Shown here piece by piece: positions 17,381 through 24,787 of a DNA stretch of 64,000 nt (its first letter is position 1; each line of letters begins with the position of its first letter). The stretch covers positions 806,001 to 870,000 of the forward strand of contig JADJYX010000001.1 in the NCBI GenBank assembly GCA_016719535.1. Direction: 5' to 3'. The position numbers and the translations under genes were made by a program. The stretch is from Rubrivivax sp. (GTDB taxonomy: Bacteria > Pseudomonadota > Gammaproteobacteria > Burkholderiales > Burkholderiaceae_C). A model generated the notes under the pieces. That model saw only the letters and a list, made by a program, of their open reading frames with translations, did no database searches and had not been told where the DNA came from.

Positions 17381-17439
17381 GCTACGGTCTGCTCCAGAAC
17401 ACCGTAGCCAGCGAGGTCGTATAGGAACCGGCTTATACG
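17381..17439. other. Two adjacent inverted repeats downstream of hipA
   Basis: GCTACGGT (17381-17388) pairs with ACCGTAGC (17401-17408) around 12 bases, and CGTATA (17418-17423) pairs with TATACG (17434-17439) around 10 bases. They fill the space between the left att repeat and the hipA stop. Neither has a T run. Recombinase or excisionase sites, or a rho-dependent 3' end for hipBA, are possible. The rest of the gene-free stretch 17053-17500 holds the upstream region of pilB and the att repeat. Confidence 0.4.
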
Positions 17440-17500
17440 GTTGGCCAGGAGCCCCGGCAGGGCCGGCTCTTGGTCCTTGCGTGGGTATGGCCCGGAGCTC

Positions 17501-18871
17501 TCAGAGGTACTCGTCCTTCCAGCGCGCCGCGTCGGCCACCAGCTGAGTCAGCCGGTCGGCCTGGCGGGCCACGAAGTCGGCGATGCCCTGCACGAAGGCC
17601 CGCTCGGCCTCGTCCTCGTACTCGGCCGCCTGGGCCTGCGCCGCAGCTTCTGCGGCGGCCAGCTTGGCCAGGCGCTGGCCCTCGCGGCGCATCAGCTTGC
17701 GGTCGACGCCGCAGCGGGCAGCAAAGTCGGCCAGGGTAAAGGCCGAGACCTCGGCGTGGCTGAAGACGTCGCCGTAGGCCATGGCCAGTTCGGTGTCGAA
17801 GCCGTCGTACTGCAGCACGCTCACCAGGTCGTACCAGGGCGTGGGCTCCAGCAGGCCGCCCGGGCGCACGAAGAAAGAGAAGTTCTTGCCGTGGGCGTCG
17901 CTGTTGCCAATCAAGAATTGGAAGAGCGCCCAGCGCAGCATGGCCAGCCGTGTGGCCGCCTTGTTGGCCGTGAGGTCGGCGCATCCGAATAGGCGCTCGA
18001 AGCTCACGCCGTCGCGGATGTGGCGCACCGCCTCGGCACTGCCCAGGTTGCGCTCGTATTTGTAGGCCACGGGCAGGTCGCACGCCTGGCAGGCGTCGAT
18101 GATGTGCCGGCGGTGAACCCGCGGCTGGCCGCCGACGTCTTCGACTTCGCGGTCGAAGCGGCGCACGACCAACACCGGGCGGGGCGTGCGCATCAGGCCC
18201 ACCTCAGCAGCCGGCAGGCCCATGCGGCGAGCGAGCGACATGCAGAAGTGCTCGTTGACCGCCAGATGCGGCGTCTGCGGGTTGCCAGTGTCGGGCTTGA
18301 GGATGTGGGTGGATGCCAGTCGTTGCCCGTCCACCAGAAAAAGTCGCCCGCCTTCCCGTCCCAGCTCGGCCATCGGCCGGTCGAGGTAGACCAGCAGTTT
18401 GTCCTGCAGGCCGGCCACCGACATGCGCACCTTGCCGTCCCAGACCGTCAGCGGCACGTGCTCACGCTCTGCGATGCGCTGGTCGAGCTCCTGGAGGGGG
18501 ATTTCTCGGAGGATGGGTTCGCCCCCCGGCTGCGCCGCGGCTGCGTCGCCAGAGAAGCGCAGGGCGCCTGCGGTCTCGGCGCCAAGGGCCCAAATCAGGC
18601 CGAAGACGTTGGTCTTGGCCAGACCGTTGTAAGCCACGGCCACATCCAGAGCCCGCCCTTCGGGCAGAAGGTGCTCGATGAAGCGCTTGATGGATGCGGA
18701 CGCGTAGTCGGCCGCCGGGCGCACCAGGGGCAGTGCCGGAGACAGTGGGTAAGACTGGGCGTCGGCGACCCAGGGCTCGGCGTAGTTCAGGCCCCAGCGG
18801 TCGTCGCGCCCTTCATGCTCGATGGTGGCGACACGGGTCTCGTCGGCCCAGACGTGCAATGCGTGGGTCAT
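17501..18871 (-). CDS. hipA: HipA toxin, serine/threonine kinase
   Basis: Persistence-type toxin kinase; E. coli HipA phosphorylates glutamyl-tRNA synthetase and halts translation. This 456-residue protein has the N-terminal HipA subdomain and a full catalytic core. S151 in RMSVAGLQDK matches the autophosphorylated serine of HipA, IGNSDAHGKN at 321-330 carries the catalytic Asp (D325) and Asn (N330), and YDLVS at 347-351 carries the metal-binding Asp (D348). A long alanine/glutamate coiled-coil-like tail follows. The start MTHALHVW is 10 bases after hipB. It looks active, so its antitoxin must be present. Its target in this host is unknown. Confidence 0.93.
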   Translation of the reverse strand: MTHALHVWADETRVATIEHEGRDDRWGLNYAEPWVADAQSYPLSPALPLVRPAADYASASIKRFIEHLLPEGRALDVAVAYNGLAKTNVFGLIWALGAETAGALRFSGDAAAAQPGGEPILREIPLQELDQRIAEREHVPLTVWDGKVRMSVAGLQDKLLVYLDRPMAELGREGGRLFLVDGQRLASTHILKPDTGNPQTPHLAVNEHFCMSLARRMGLPAAEVGLMRTPRPVLVVRRFDREVEDVGGQPRVHRRHIIDACQACDLPVAYKYERNLGSAEAVRHIRDGVSFERLFGCADLTANKAATRLAMLRWALFQFLIGNSDAHGKNFSFFVRPGGLLEPTPWYDLVSVLQYDGFDTELAMAYGDVFSHAEVSAFTLADFAARCGVDRKLMRREGQRLAKLAAAEAAAQAQAAEYEDEAERAFVQGIADFVARQADRLTQLVADAARWKDEYL

Positions 18872-18881
18872 GTCGCTTGCC

Positions 18882-19205
18882 TCATGGCTTCGGGGAGCCG
18901 ATAGGGACCGTCGGGCTGCCTGAGCTGCCCGAGCCGCTTGATGAGGCCGCTTCGCGGACCCACGGGTGCTCCTTGGGCAGCACCATGAGCGTGAGGCCCA
19001 GGCCATCGAGCACGGCCAAGGCTTTGTCCAGGCGCACCGAGCCCTGGCCGTTTTCGAGCCGGGACATGAGGTCCACCGACACGCCAAGCAGGCCAGCGGC
19101 ATCGTCGATGCGCAGCGACTGCGACTTGCGGCGCTCGCGCACGACCGGGCCCAGGTCAGGGGCTGACTGGAGCAGGGTCGGTCGGCGGGTGGCGGAGTCG
19201 GCCAT
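18882..19205 (-). CDS. hipB: HipB antitoxin, XRE-family DNA-binding protein
   Basis: Antitoxin and autorepressor of hipBA, 107 residues. Helix-turn-helix of the XRE/Cro type: VVRERRKSQSLRIDDAAGLL, then GVSVDLMSRLENGQGSVRLD, followed by KALAVLDGLGLTLMVLPKEHP, the HipB beta-lid strand. The C-terminal tail is rich in Ser, Gly and Pro. The start codon is the only good one, although no strong ribosome site precedes it. The base pairs just before it form operator site A, so repressor binding there could also affect initiation. Confidence 0.92.
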   Translation of the reverse strand: MADSATRRPTLLQSAPDLGPVVRERRKSQSLRIDDAAGLLGVSVDLMSRLENGQGSVRLDKALAVLDGLGLTLMVLPKEHPWVREAASSSGSGSSGSPTVPIGSPKP

Positions 19206-19370
19206 TTCGGAATTTCAGTTGCGGGGCTTCTGCAGAGCGCTTGAGGCGGGAAGTTTCTGTTATTCCGAAATTGTAGGGGGTTCCGGGGGTTTTATCAACT
19301 AGAATTTCGGTAAATCAGAAACTGATGAGTCCTAGATGCCCTGTGAGCAAGTATTTCTGATTTTCCGAAA
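19205..19370. promoter_or_regulatory. hipBA operator array: four 17-bp sites, about 50 bp apart
   Basis: Four related 17-base sites: A 19205-19221 (TTTCGGAATTTCAGTTG), B 19254-19270 (TTTCTGTTATTCCGAAA), C 19305-19321 (TTTCGGTAAATCAGAAA), D 19354-19370 (TTTCTGATTTTCCGAAA). Core pattern: TTTCTG, five bases, CCGAAA; A and C are in the opposite orientation and A is the weakest. Start-to-start spacing is 49, 51 and 49 bases, close to five helical turns. B covers the predicted transcription start, C abuts the -35 box, and A touches the hipB start codon. E. coli hipBA also has several HipB operators, but with a different sequence. Confidence 0.8.
19270..19298 (-). promoter_or_regulatory. hipBA promoter
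   Basis: On the minus strand TTGATA (complement of 19293-19298) is followed after 17 bases by TACAAT (complement of 19270-19275), a strong sigma-70 match. Transcription would start near 19263, inside operator B, giving a leader of about 58 bases before hipB. Confidence 0.75.
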
Positions 19371-19431
19371 CTTTGGCTGAGGTTCAAGAGGCCCAACCGG
19401 CCACGTACTTCCGCCATGGAACACTGACGCG

Positions 19432-19791
19432 ATGACCGACCAACCAAGACCCCAACGCCAGCTCGACGTCCAGCGCTGGCTGGGGCGGTGCATGCTGCGC
19501 TTGCAGCAGTACGAGCGACTGATGAAGACGCTGCTGGCTCACCACGAACTGGCCGGCCCCGCCGACACGCTGGAAGCCCAGCGGGCCGCGAACTTGGAGA
19601 AGGTCTCGGACAAGACCTTGGGTACGCTGCAGGGGCTCTGGGAGCCTCGTTGCGCGCAACGCCGTGCAGCGAAACGCAAAGGCGCGCAGGGGCACGAAGC
19701 GTCCCACGCGACCATTTCTGGAGCAGATTTGGAGCAGCTTGGCCGTTTTGCGCTGTTTTGCGCGTTGTCCGCGTTGCGCGGACTGGCCTAA
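19432..19791 (+). pseudogene. Truncated conserved small protein gene at the island's right end
   Basis: Open frame of 119 codons. The first 70 or so look like a real protein, with QRWLGRCMLRLQQYERLMKT, then LAHHELAGPADTLEAQRAAN and VSDKTLGTLQGLW; I recall similar N termini in longer hypothetical proteins of beta- and gammaproteobacteria. After LGTLQGLW the sequence becomes Arg/Lys/Ala-rich and then reads through the 19-bp repeat (as SGADLEQ) to a stop near the att site. The gene was probably cut when the element's end was formed. Function unknown. Confidence 0.5.
19720..19738 (+). repeat. 19-bp direct repeat, right copy
   Basis: Exact copy of 17359-17377 in the same orientation. It is followed by a GC/TTTTGC-rich stretch (GCGCTGTTTTGCGCGTTG) that loosely resembles the stretch before the left copy. 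Confidence 0.6.
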
Positions 19792-19816
19792 GTGCTTGAT
19801 TTTGCTGAAGAATTCC

Positions 19817-19893
19817 TGGTCGGGGTGAGAGGATTCGAACCTCCGGCCTCTACGTCCCGAACGTAGCGCTCTACCAGGCTAAGCTACACCCCG
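19817..19893 (-). tRNA. tRNA-Pro (anticodon CGG)
   Basis: 77-base tRNA with encoded CCA. Acceptor stem CGGGGTG/CACCCCG, D arm with TGGTAGAGC, anticodon stem CTACG/CGTAG around loop TTCGGGA (anticodon CGG), and T loop TTCGAAT. Its 3' half is the right att site of the hipBA island, and integration left the gene intact. Confidence 0.96.
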
Positions 19894-19974
19894 ATGTTCG
19901 TCGCCCCAGGCAGGTGCGACCGGACCGCTCATTTACGTCAACGCTCATTTCCGTCGATCTTGCACCGGAAAGGC

Positions 19975-20961
19975 CTAGGAAGACCGATGAACAGCCCGAA
20001 CACATAATTCTAGCAGAGCTTCGCGGGCTCCCGACGGGGGCAGCGATTCGATGCAGCGGCGGGCTCGGTCGGCTTCGTCCGCAGCCGCAGCGCGCGTGGC
20101 GTCCAGCGCGCCGGTGCGACGAACCAGCGCAATGATGTCAGGCAGCCGCTGGACCTCGCCGTGCTCGATGGCTGCGCGCACCAGGCTGCGATCGGATTCG
20201 CTGCCGCGCTGCATCGCAATCAAGAGCGGCAGGGTCGGTTTGCCCTCCCGCAGGTCGTCGCCGACATTCTTGCCCAGTTCGTCGCTGTTGCCTTCGTAGT
20301 CCAGCAGGTCGTCGACCAGCTGAAAGGCCGTGCCGAGCGCACGGCCGTAGGCGGCGCAGCTGTCTTCGAGCGCGGCGTCGGCGCCGGCGAGGACCGCACC
20401 CAGGCGTGCGCTGGCCTCGAAAAGCTTGGCGGTCTTGTAGCGGATCACACGCAGGTAGTCCTCGACCGTGATGTCGGGGTCGTGCATGTTCATCAGCTGC
20501 AGCACCTCGCCCTCGGCGATCACGTTGGTGGCGTCGGCCAGCACGTCGAGCACGCGCATGCGGTTGACCGACACCATCATCTGGAAGGCGCGCGAATACA
20601 GGAAGTCGCCGACGAGCACGCTGGCCGCGTTGCCGAACAAGGCATTGGAGGTGGCGCGACCGCGGCGCAGGGACGATTCGTCGACGACGTCGTCGTGCAG
20701 CAGCGTGGCCGTGTGGATGAACTCGACGGTGGCCGCGAGTTCGAAGCGCTCGGGGCCCTCGAAGCCCAGTGCCTGCGCGAACAGCAGCACCAGGCGCGGC
20801 CGGATGCGCTTGCCGCCGGCACTGACGATGTAGGTCGAGATCTGGTTGATCAGCGCAACCCGCGACGCCAGTCTTTCGCGGATGACGGCGTCGACCTGCC
20901 GCATGTCGGGCGCCATCGGGTCGATGGCCGATGCGGCTGCAGCGTCGAGGGTGGATTGCAA
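19975..20961 (-). CDS. ispB: Polyprenyl (octaprenyl) diphosphate synthase
   Basis: Trans-isoprenyl diphosphate synthase of 328 residues making the ubiquinone side chain. First aspartate-rich motif LLHDDVVDES followed by RRGRATSN; second motif QLVDDLLDYEG; substrate-binding GGKRIRPRL near the N terminus. Product chain length is set by residues before the first motif and is not certain here (C40 is usual in Burkholderiales). Divergent from rplU-rpmA, the standard arrangement. Confidence 0.95.
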   Translation of the reverse strand: MQSTLDAAAASAIDPMAPDMRQVDAVIRERLASRVALINQISTYIVSAGGKRIRPRLVLLFAQALGFEGPERFELAATVEFIHTATLLHDDVVDESSLRRGRATSNALFGNAASVLVGDFLYSRAFQMMVSVNRMRVLDVLADATNVIAEGEVLQLMNMHDPDITVEDYLRVIRYKTAKLFEASARLGAVLAGADAALEDSCAAYGRALGTAFQLVDDLLDYEGNSDELGKNVGDDLREGKPTLPLLIAMQRGSESDRSLVRAAIEHGEVQRLPDIIALVRRTGALDATRAAAADEADRARRCIESLPPSGAREALLELCVRAVHRSS

Positions 20962-20985
20962 GGTGGGGCCAGGGGTTGCTGTGGA

Positions 20986-20991
20986 ATTATA
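20986..20991 (-). promoter_or_regulatory. ispB -10 box
   Basis: TATAAT on the minus strand, 25 bases upstream of the ispB start codon, a perfect -10 match. No convincing -35 is seen 17 bases upstream (CACGGG). Confidence 0.5.
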
Positions 20992-21095
20992 GGAAGCGGG
21001 CGGGGAAACCCGTGCTGCATCGCGCCAGCTGCCGAAGCGGGGCTGGCCGGCGCGGCCCCTGCCGACAGGGTGGGAAGTCGCCGCTCATGCTGCTG

Positions 21096-21104
21096 TGGTA
21101 ATAT
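21096..21104 (+). promoter_or_regulatory. rplU-rpmA extended -10 promoter
   Basis: TGGTAATAT: a TAATAT box preceded by TGn, an extended -10 element. It lies about 104 bases before the rplU start, leaving a leader of roughly 95 bases. No good -35 is visible, which fits an extended -10 promoter. Confidence 0.45.
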
Positions 21105-21207
21105 GGAGAGCTTTTCCGTTCGCGAAGCCCATCTCGATGGCGCATGCTGAGCGGGATCGCAGAGCTGGCACCGGCGACGGTGTCGATCGATTCCAGAAAG
21201 GGCACAC

Positions 21208-21519
21208 ATGTACGCGGTCATAAAAACCGGGGGCAAGCAATACAAGGTTGCAGCCGGCGAAAAGATCAAGGTAGAACAGATTGCTGCGGACGTGGGCCAG
21301 GAGATCGTGATCGAACAGGTGCTCGCCGTCGGCAACGGCGCCGAGCTTCAGGTCGGCACGCCCTGGGTCGCGGGCGCCAACGTCAAGGCCACCGTGCTCG
21401 CGCATGGCAAGCACGACAAGGTTCGCATCTTCAAGATGCGCCGCCGCAAGCACTATCAACGGCATGGCGGTCATCGCCAGACCTACACCGAGCTGCAGAT
21501 CGCTTCGGTCAACGCCTGA
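21208..21519 (+). CDS. rplU: 50S ribosomal protein L21
   Basis: Large-subunit protein of 103 residues. It begins MYAVIKTGGKQYKVAAGEKI, the L21 signature, and contains VLAHGKHDKVRIFKMRRRKHYQ and a HRQTYTELQI ending, which bind 23S rRNA. Preceded by AGAAAGGG as ribosome site. Fifteen bases separate it from rpmA. Confidence 0.98.
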   Translation: MYAVIKTGGKQYKVAAGEKIKVEQIAADVGQEIVIEQVLAVGNGAELQVGTPWVAGANVKATVLAHGKHDKVRIFKMRRRKHYQRHGGHRQTYTELQIASVNA

Positions 21520-21533
21520 GGGAGCACTGAACC

Positions 21534-21791
21534 ATGGCACAGAAAAAGGGCGGCGGCTCGACCCGCAACGGCCGCGATTCGAAGCCGAAGATGCTCGGCG
21601 TGAAGGTGTTCGGCGGTCAGGCCATCTCGGCCGGCTCGATCATCGTCCGCCAGCGCGGCACGAAGTTCCATGCCGGCACCAATGTCGGCATGGGCCGTGA
21701 CCACACGCTATTCGCGCTGGTCGACGGCACCGTGTCGTTCGAGGTCAAGGGCCCGCAGAACCACCAGACGGTGTTCGTGGCCCCGCTCTGA
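21534..21791 (+). CDS. rpmA: 50S ribosomal protein L27
   Basis: Large-subunit protein of 85 residues. It begins MAQKKGGGSTRNGRDS, the full basic N-terminal tail that reaches the peptidyl-transferase centre, and contains QRGTKFHAGTNVGMGRDHTL. No N-terminal cleavage extension, unlike some Firmicutes forms. Confidence 0.98.
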   Translation: MAQKKGGGSTRNGRDSKPKMLGVKVFGGQAISAGSIIVRQRGTKFHAGTNVGMGRDHTLFALVDGTVSFEVKGPQNHQTVFVAPL

Positions 21792-21814
21792 CGCTCGAGC
21801 GCAGCCACGGACCC

Positions 21815-21838
21815 GAAGCCCCGGCCTGCCGGGGCTTC
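21815..21838 (+). terminator. Stem-loop after rplU-rpmA
   Basis: Perfect 10-bp stem GAAGCCCCGG / CCGGGGCTTC with loop CCTG, followed by GTCTTTG. The T run is weak, so it may end most rplU-rpmA transcripts while letting some reach obgE. Confidence 0.6.
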
Positions 21839-21869
21839 GTCTTTGTAGGCCCCATCCGAGGATAGCCGC

Positions 21870-22943
21870 ATGAAATTCATCGATGAAGCCACGATCGACG
21901 TCGCCGCCGGCGACGGTGGCAGCGGCTGCGTGAGCTTCCGTCGTGAGAAGTTCATCCCCTTCGGCGGGCCCAACGGCGGCGACGGCGGCCGTGGCGGCAG
22001 CGTCTGGGCGCTGGCCGACCGCAACATCAATACGCTGATCGACTACCGCTACGCACGCCGCCACGAGGCGAGGAACGGCGAACCCGGGCGTGGATCGGAC
22101 CAGTTCGGCGCCGCCGGCGACGACATCGTGCTGCGCATGCCGGTGGGGACGATCGTGCGCGACGCCGAGACCGGCGAGGTGCTGACCGAACTCCTCGAGC
22201 ATGGCCAGAAGGTGCTGCTGGTCAAGGGCGGCGACGGCGGCTTCGGCAATCTGCATTTCAAGAGCAGCACCAATCGCGCACCTCGGCAGAAGACGCCCGG
22301 CTGGCCGGGTGAGCACAGGAAGCTGGCGCTCGAATTGCGCGTGCTGGCCGACGTCGGCCTGCTGGGCATGCCCAATGCCGGCAAGTCGACCTTGATCGCC
22401 GCCATTTCCAACGCGCGGCCGAAGATCGCCGACTACCCCTTCACCACGCTGCACCCCAACCTGGGCGTGGTGCGTGTGGGGCCCGAGCAGAGCTTCGTGG
22501 TGGCCGACATCCCGGGGCTGATCGAGGGCGCCTCGGAAGGCGCCGGTCTCGGCCACCAGTTTCTGCGCCACCTGCAGCGCACCCGGCTGCTGCTGCACAT
22601 CGTCGACCTGGCGCCCTTCGACGACAGTGTGGACCCCGTGAAGCAGGCGCGTGCGATCGTGGCCGAGCTAAAGAAATACGACCCGGCGCTGCACGCCAAG
22701 CCGCGCTGGCTGGTGCTCAACAAGCTCGACATGGTGCCGGAGGAAGAACGCGCCGCACGGGTGAAGGAATTCGTGCGCCGCTATCGCTGGAAGGGGCCGG
22801 TCTTTCAGATCTCGGCGCTCGCGCGCCAGGGTCTGCAACCGTTGATCGAGCAGATCTACCTCCATGTGTCGAAGCAGCACCAGGAAGCGCCGCTGCCCGA
22901 TCCGCGCTTCGACCGCCCGCCGGAGACCGCCGGCCATGCCTAG
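21870..22943 (+). CDS. obgE: GTPase ObgE/CgtA
   Basis: Essential GTPase linked to 50S ribosome assembly and the stringent response, 357 residues. The glycine-rich Obg domain (GGDGGRGGSVWA, GGDGGFGNLHF) is followed by a G domain with GMPNAGKST (G1), TTLHPNLGVV (G2), DIPGLIEGA (G3) and NKLDMV (G4). It lacks the long acidic C-terminal tail of E. coli ObgE. Its last eight bases overlap the start of proB. Confidence 0.97.
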   Translation: MKFIDEATIDVAAGDGGSGCVSFRREKFIPFGGPNGGDGGRGGSVWALADRNINTLIDYRYARRHEARNGEPGRGSDQFGAAGDDIVLRMPVGTIVRDAETGEVLTELLEHGQKVLLVKGGDGGFGNLHFKSSTNRAPRQKTPGWPGEHRKLALELRVLADVGLLGMPNAGKSTLIAAISNARPKIADYPFTTLHPNLGVVRVGPEQSFVVADIPGLIEGASEGAGLGHQFLRHLQRTRLLLHIVDLAPFDDSVDPVKQARAIVAELKKYDPALHAKPRWLVLNKLDMVPEEERAARVKEFVRRYRWKGPVFQISALARQGLQPLIEQIYLHVSKQHQEAPLPDPRFDRPPETAGHA

Positions 22944-24054
22944 CGTGCTGTCCGGCGCCCGCCGCATCGTCGTCAAGGTCGGCTCCAGCCTGGTCACCAA
23001 CGATGGCCGTGGCATCGATGCCGAGGCCATCGGCAACTGGTCGCGACAGCTGGCCACCCTGGCGCGCCAGGGGCGAGAGCTGGTGATGGTGTCCAGCGGC
23101 GCCATCGCCGAGGGCATGAAGCGGCTGGGCTGGGCGACGCGGCCCAGGGAGATCCACGAACTGCAGGCCGCTGCCGCCGTGGGCCAGATGGGCCTGGCGC
23201 AGATGTACGAAACCAAGCTGCGCGAGCAGGGCATGGGCAGCGCCCAGGTGCTGCTGACGCACGCCGACCTGGCCGACCGCGAGCGCTACCTCAATGCACG
23301 CTCGACGCTGCTGACGCTGCTGTCGCTGAATGTGATCCCGGTGATCAACGAGAACGACACCGTCGTCAACGACGAGATCAAGTTCGGCGACAACGACACG
23401 CTGGGTGCCCTGGTGGCCAACCTGGTGGAGGCCGACGCGCTGGTGATCCTGACCGACCAGCGCGGCCTGTATGCGGCCGACCCGCGCAAGGATCCGGCGG
23501 CGCGCTTCATCGACGAGGCCCAGGCCGGCGATCCGCAGCTCGAACGGATGGCCGGCGGGGCCGGCTCCAGCATCGGCCGGGGCGGCATGATCACCAAGAT
23601 CCTGGCCGCCAAACGTGCGGCCGGCAGCGGCGCCAGCACCGTGATCGCCTGGGGTCGCGAACCCGACGTGCTGCTGCGTCTTGCCGCCGGCGAGGCCATC
23701 GGTACCGCGCTGGTGGCGCGCACGCCCAAGCTCGCGGCGCGCAAGCAGTGGATGGCCGACCACCTGCAGCTTCGCGGCGCCGTGACCGTGGATGCGGGCG
23801 CGGTGGTCAAGCTGCGCGAGGAGGGCAAGAGCCTGCTGCCGATCGGCATGACCGAGGTGCAGGGCGACTTCGTGCGCGGCGACGTGATCGCGGTGAGGGA
23901 TGCCGCCGGTCAGGAAATCGCCCGCGGCCTGGCCAATTACTCGGCGGCCGAGGCGCGGCTCATCGCGCGTCGGGCCTCGTCACAGATCGAAGCGCTGCTG
24001 GGCTACGCCAACGAGCCCGAGATGATCCACCGCGACAACCTCGTGCTGGCCTGA
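22936..24054 (+). CDS. proB: Glutamate 5-kinase
   Basis: First enzyme of proline synthesis, phosphorylating glutamate to gamma-glutamyl phosphate; normally feedback-inhibited by proline. 372 residues: an amino-acid kinase domain (VVKVGSSLVTNDG, MVSSGAIAEGM, PVINENDTVV, LTDQRGLY) and a C-terminal PUA domain from about residue 280. The start ATG lies inside the end of obgE, so the two are co-translated. Confidence 0.97.
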   Translation: MPSVLSGARRIVVKVGSSLVTNDGRGIDAEAIGNWSRQLATLARQGRELVMVSSGAIAEGMKRLGWATRPREIHELQAAAAVGQMGLAQMYETKLREQGMGSAQVLLTHADLADRERYLNARSTLLTLLSLNVIPVINENDTVVNDEIKFGDNDTLGALVANLVEADALVILTDQRGLYAADPRKDPAARFIDEAQAGDPQLERMAGGAGSSIGRGGMITKILAAKRAAGSGASTVIAWGREPDVLLRLAAGEAIGTALVARTPKLAARKQWMADHLQLRGAVTVDAGAVVKLREEGKSLLPIGMTEVQGDFVRGDVIAVRDAAGQEIARGLANYSAAEARLIARRASSQIEALLGYANEPEMIHRDNLVLA

Positions 24055-24064
24055 ACGCAGCCCT

Positions 24065-24649
24065 TCAGGCGCCAGGCTCTGGCTCGGGATGCGCGGTGCC
24101 CGGTGGCTCGGCGTGCGGCAGGTCGTCGTGCCGGGCGTGGCGCATGCCGGACCGCAGGTAGCGGTTGTGATGGTGCGTGCGCGGCAGGAAGCGCGCCAGT
24201 TCGGTCAGCGCCATCTCGTAGACACCGCGCTTGAACTCGATCACCACGTCCAGCGGCACCCAGTAGTCGTTCCAGCGCCAGGCGTCGAATTCGGGGTGGT
24301 CGGTGGCGCGCAGGTTCATGTCGCTGTCGCGGCCCAGCAGCCGCAGCAGGAACCAGATCTGCTTCTGGCCGCGGTAATGCCCCCGCGCATCCTTGCGGAT
24401 GAAGTGGTCGGGCACCTCGTAGCGCAGCCAGTCGCGCGTGCGACCGATGATCTCCACGTGCTCGGGCATCAGCCCGACTTCCTCGTGCAGTTCTCGGAAC
24501 ATGGCCTGCTCGGGCGACTCTCCGTGCTTGATGCCGCCCTGCGGAAACTGCCAGGAGTGGGTGCGCAGTCGCTTGCCCCAGAACACCTGGTTCCGGGCGT
24601 TGAGCAGGACAATGCCGACGTTGGGCCTGAAGCCGTCCCGGTCGAGCAT
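24065..24649 (-). CDS. rppH: RNA pyrophosphohydrolase
   Basis: Nudix hydrolase that removes pyrophosphate from 5'-triphosphate mRNA ends and so starts RNase E-dependent decay. The 194-residue protein has the full Nudix box, G-x5-E-x7-RE-x2-EE-x-G, in GGIKHGESPEQ followed by AMFRELHEEVGL, and the RppH-typical start MLDRDGFRPNVGIVL. The C-terminal 30 residues are a His/Pro/Glu-rich tail. Convergent with proB. Confidence 0.95.
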   Translation of the reverse strand: MLDRDGFRPNVGIVLLNARNQVFWGKRLRTHSWQFPQGGIKHGESPEQAMFRELHEEVGLMPEHVEIIGRTRDWLRYEVPDHFIRKDARGHYRGQKQIWFLLRLLGRDSDMNLRATDHPEFDAWRWNDYWVPLDVVIEFKRGVYEMALTELARFLPRTHHHNRYLRSGMRHARHDDLPHAEPPGTAHPEPEPGA

Positions 24650-24705
24650 AATCAGACCCCAATTTTCGTGACTGAAATCATTATTGCACCGGCACAGTGC
24701 GGCTA

Positions 24706-24717
24706 GCGATTAATCGC
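24706..24717. other. 12-bp perfect palindrome between rppH and proS
   Basis: GCGATTAATCGC lies in the 138-base gap between divergent rppH and proS, 71 bases before the proS start. It could be a regulator site, but I know no protein for it. Confidence 0.35.
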
Positions 24718-24787
24718 AAACCCGCATCGGCTGCACGCGGCGGCCAAGGGGTCGGCAACGGGGCGGCGACGGTGTCCAACACGCGCC

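Larger units (their letters stand above)
17216..19861. mobile_element. 2.6-kb tRNA-Pro-integrated island carrying hipBA (no integrase)
   Basis: A 46-base stretch at 17216-17261 is repeated exactly at 19816-19861, where it forms the 3' half (anticodon loop to CCA) of the intact tRNA-Pro gene. This is the usual footprint of a tyrosine-recombinase element: the intact tRNA at one end and a duplicated 3' fragment at the other. The 2600 bases from one copy to the next hold hipA, hipB, a truncated small gene and AT-richer intergenic DNA, but no integrase. It is therefore either a deletion remnant or an element moved in trans. Confidence 0.8.
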
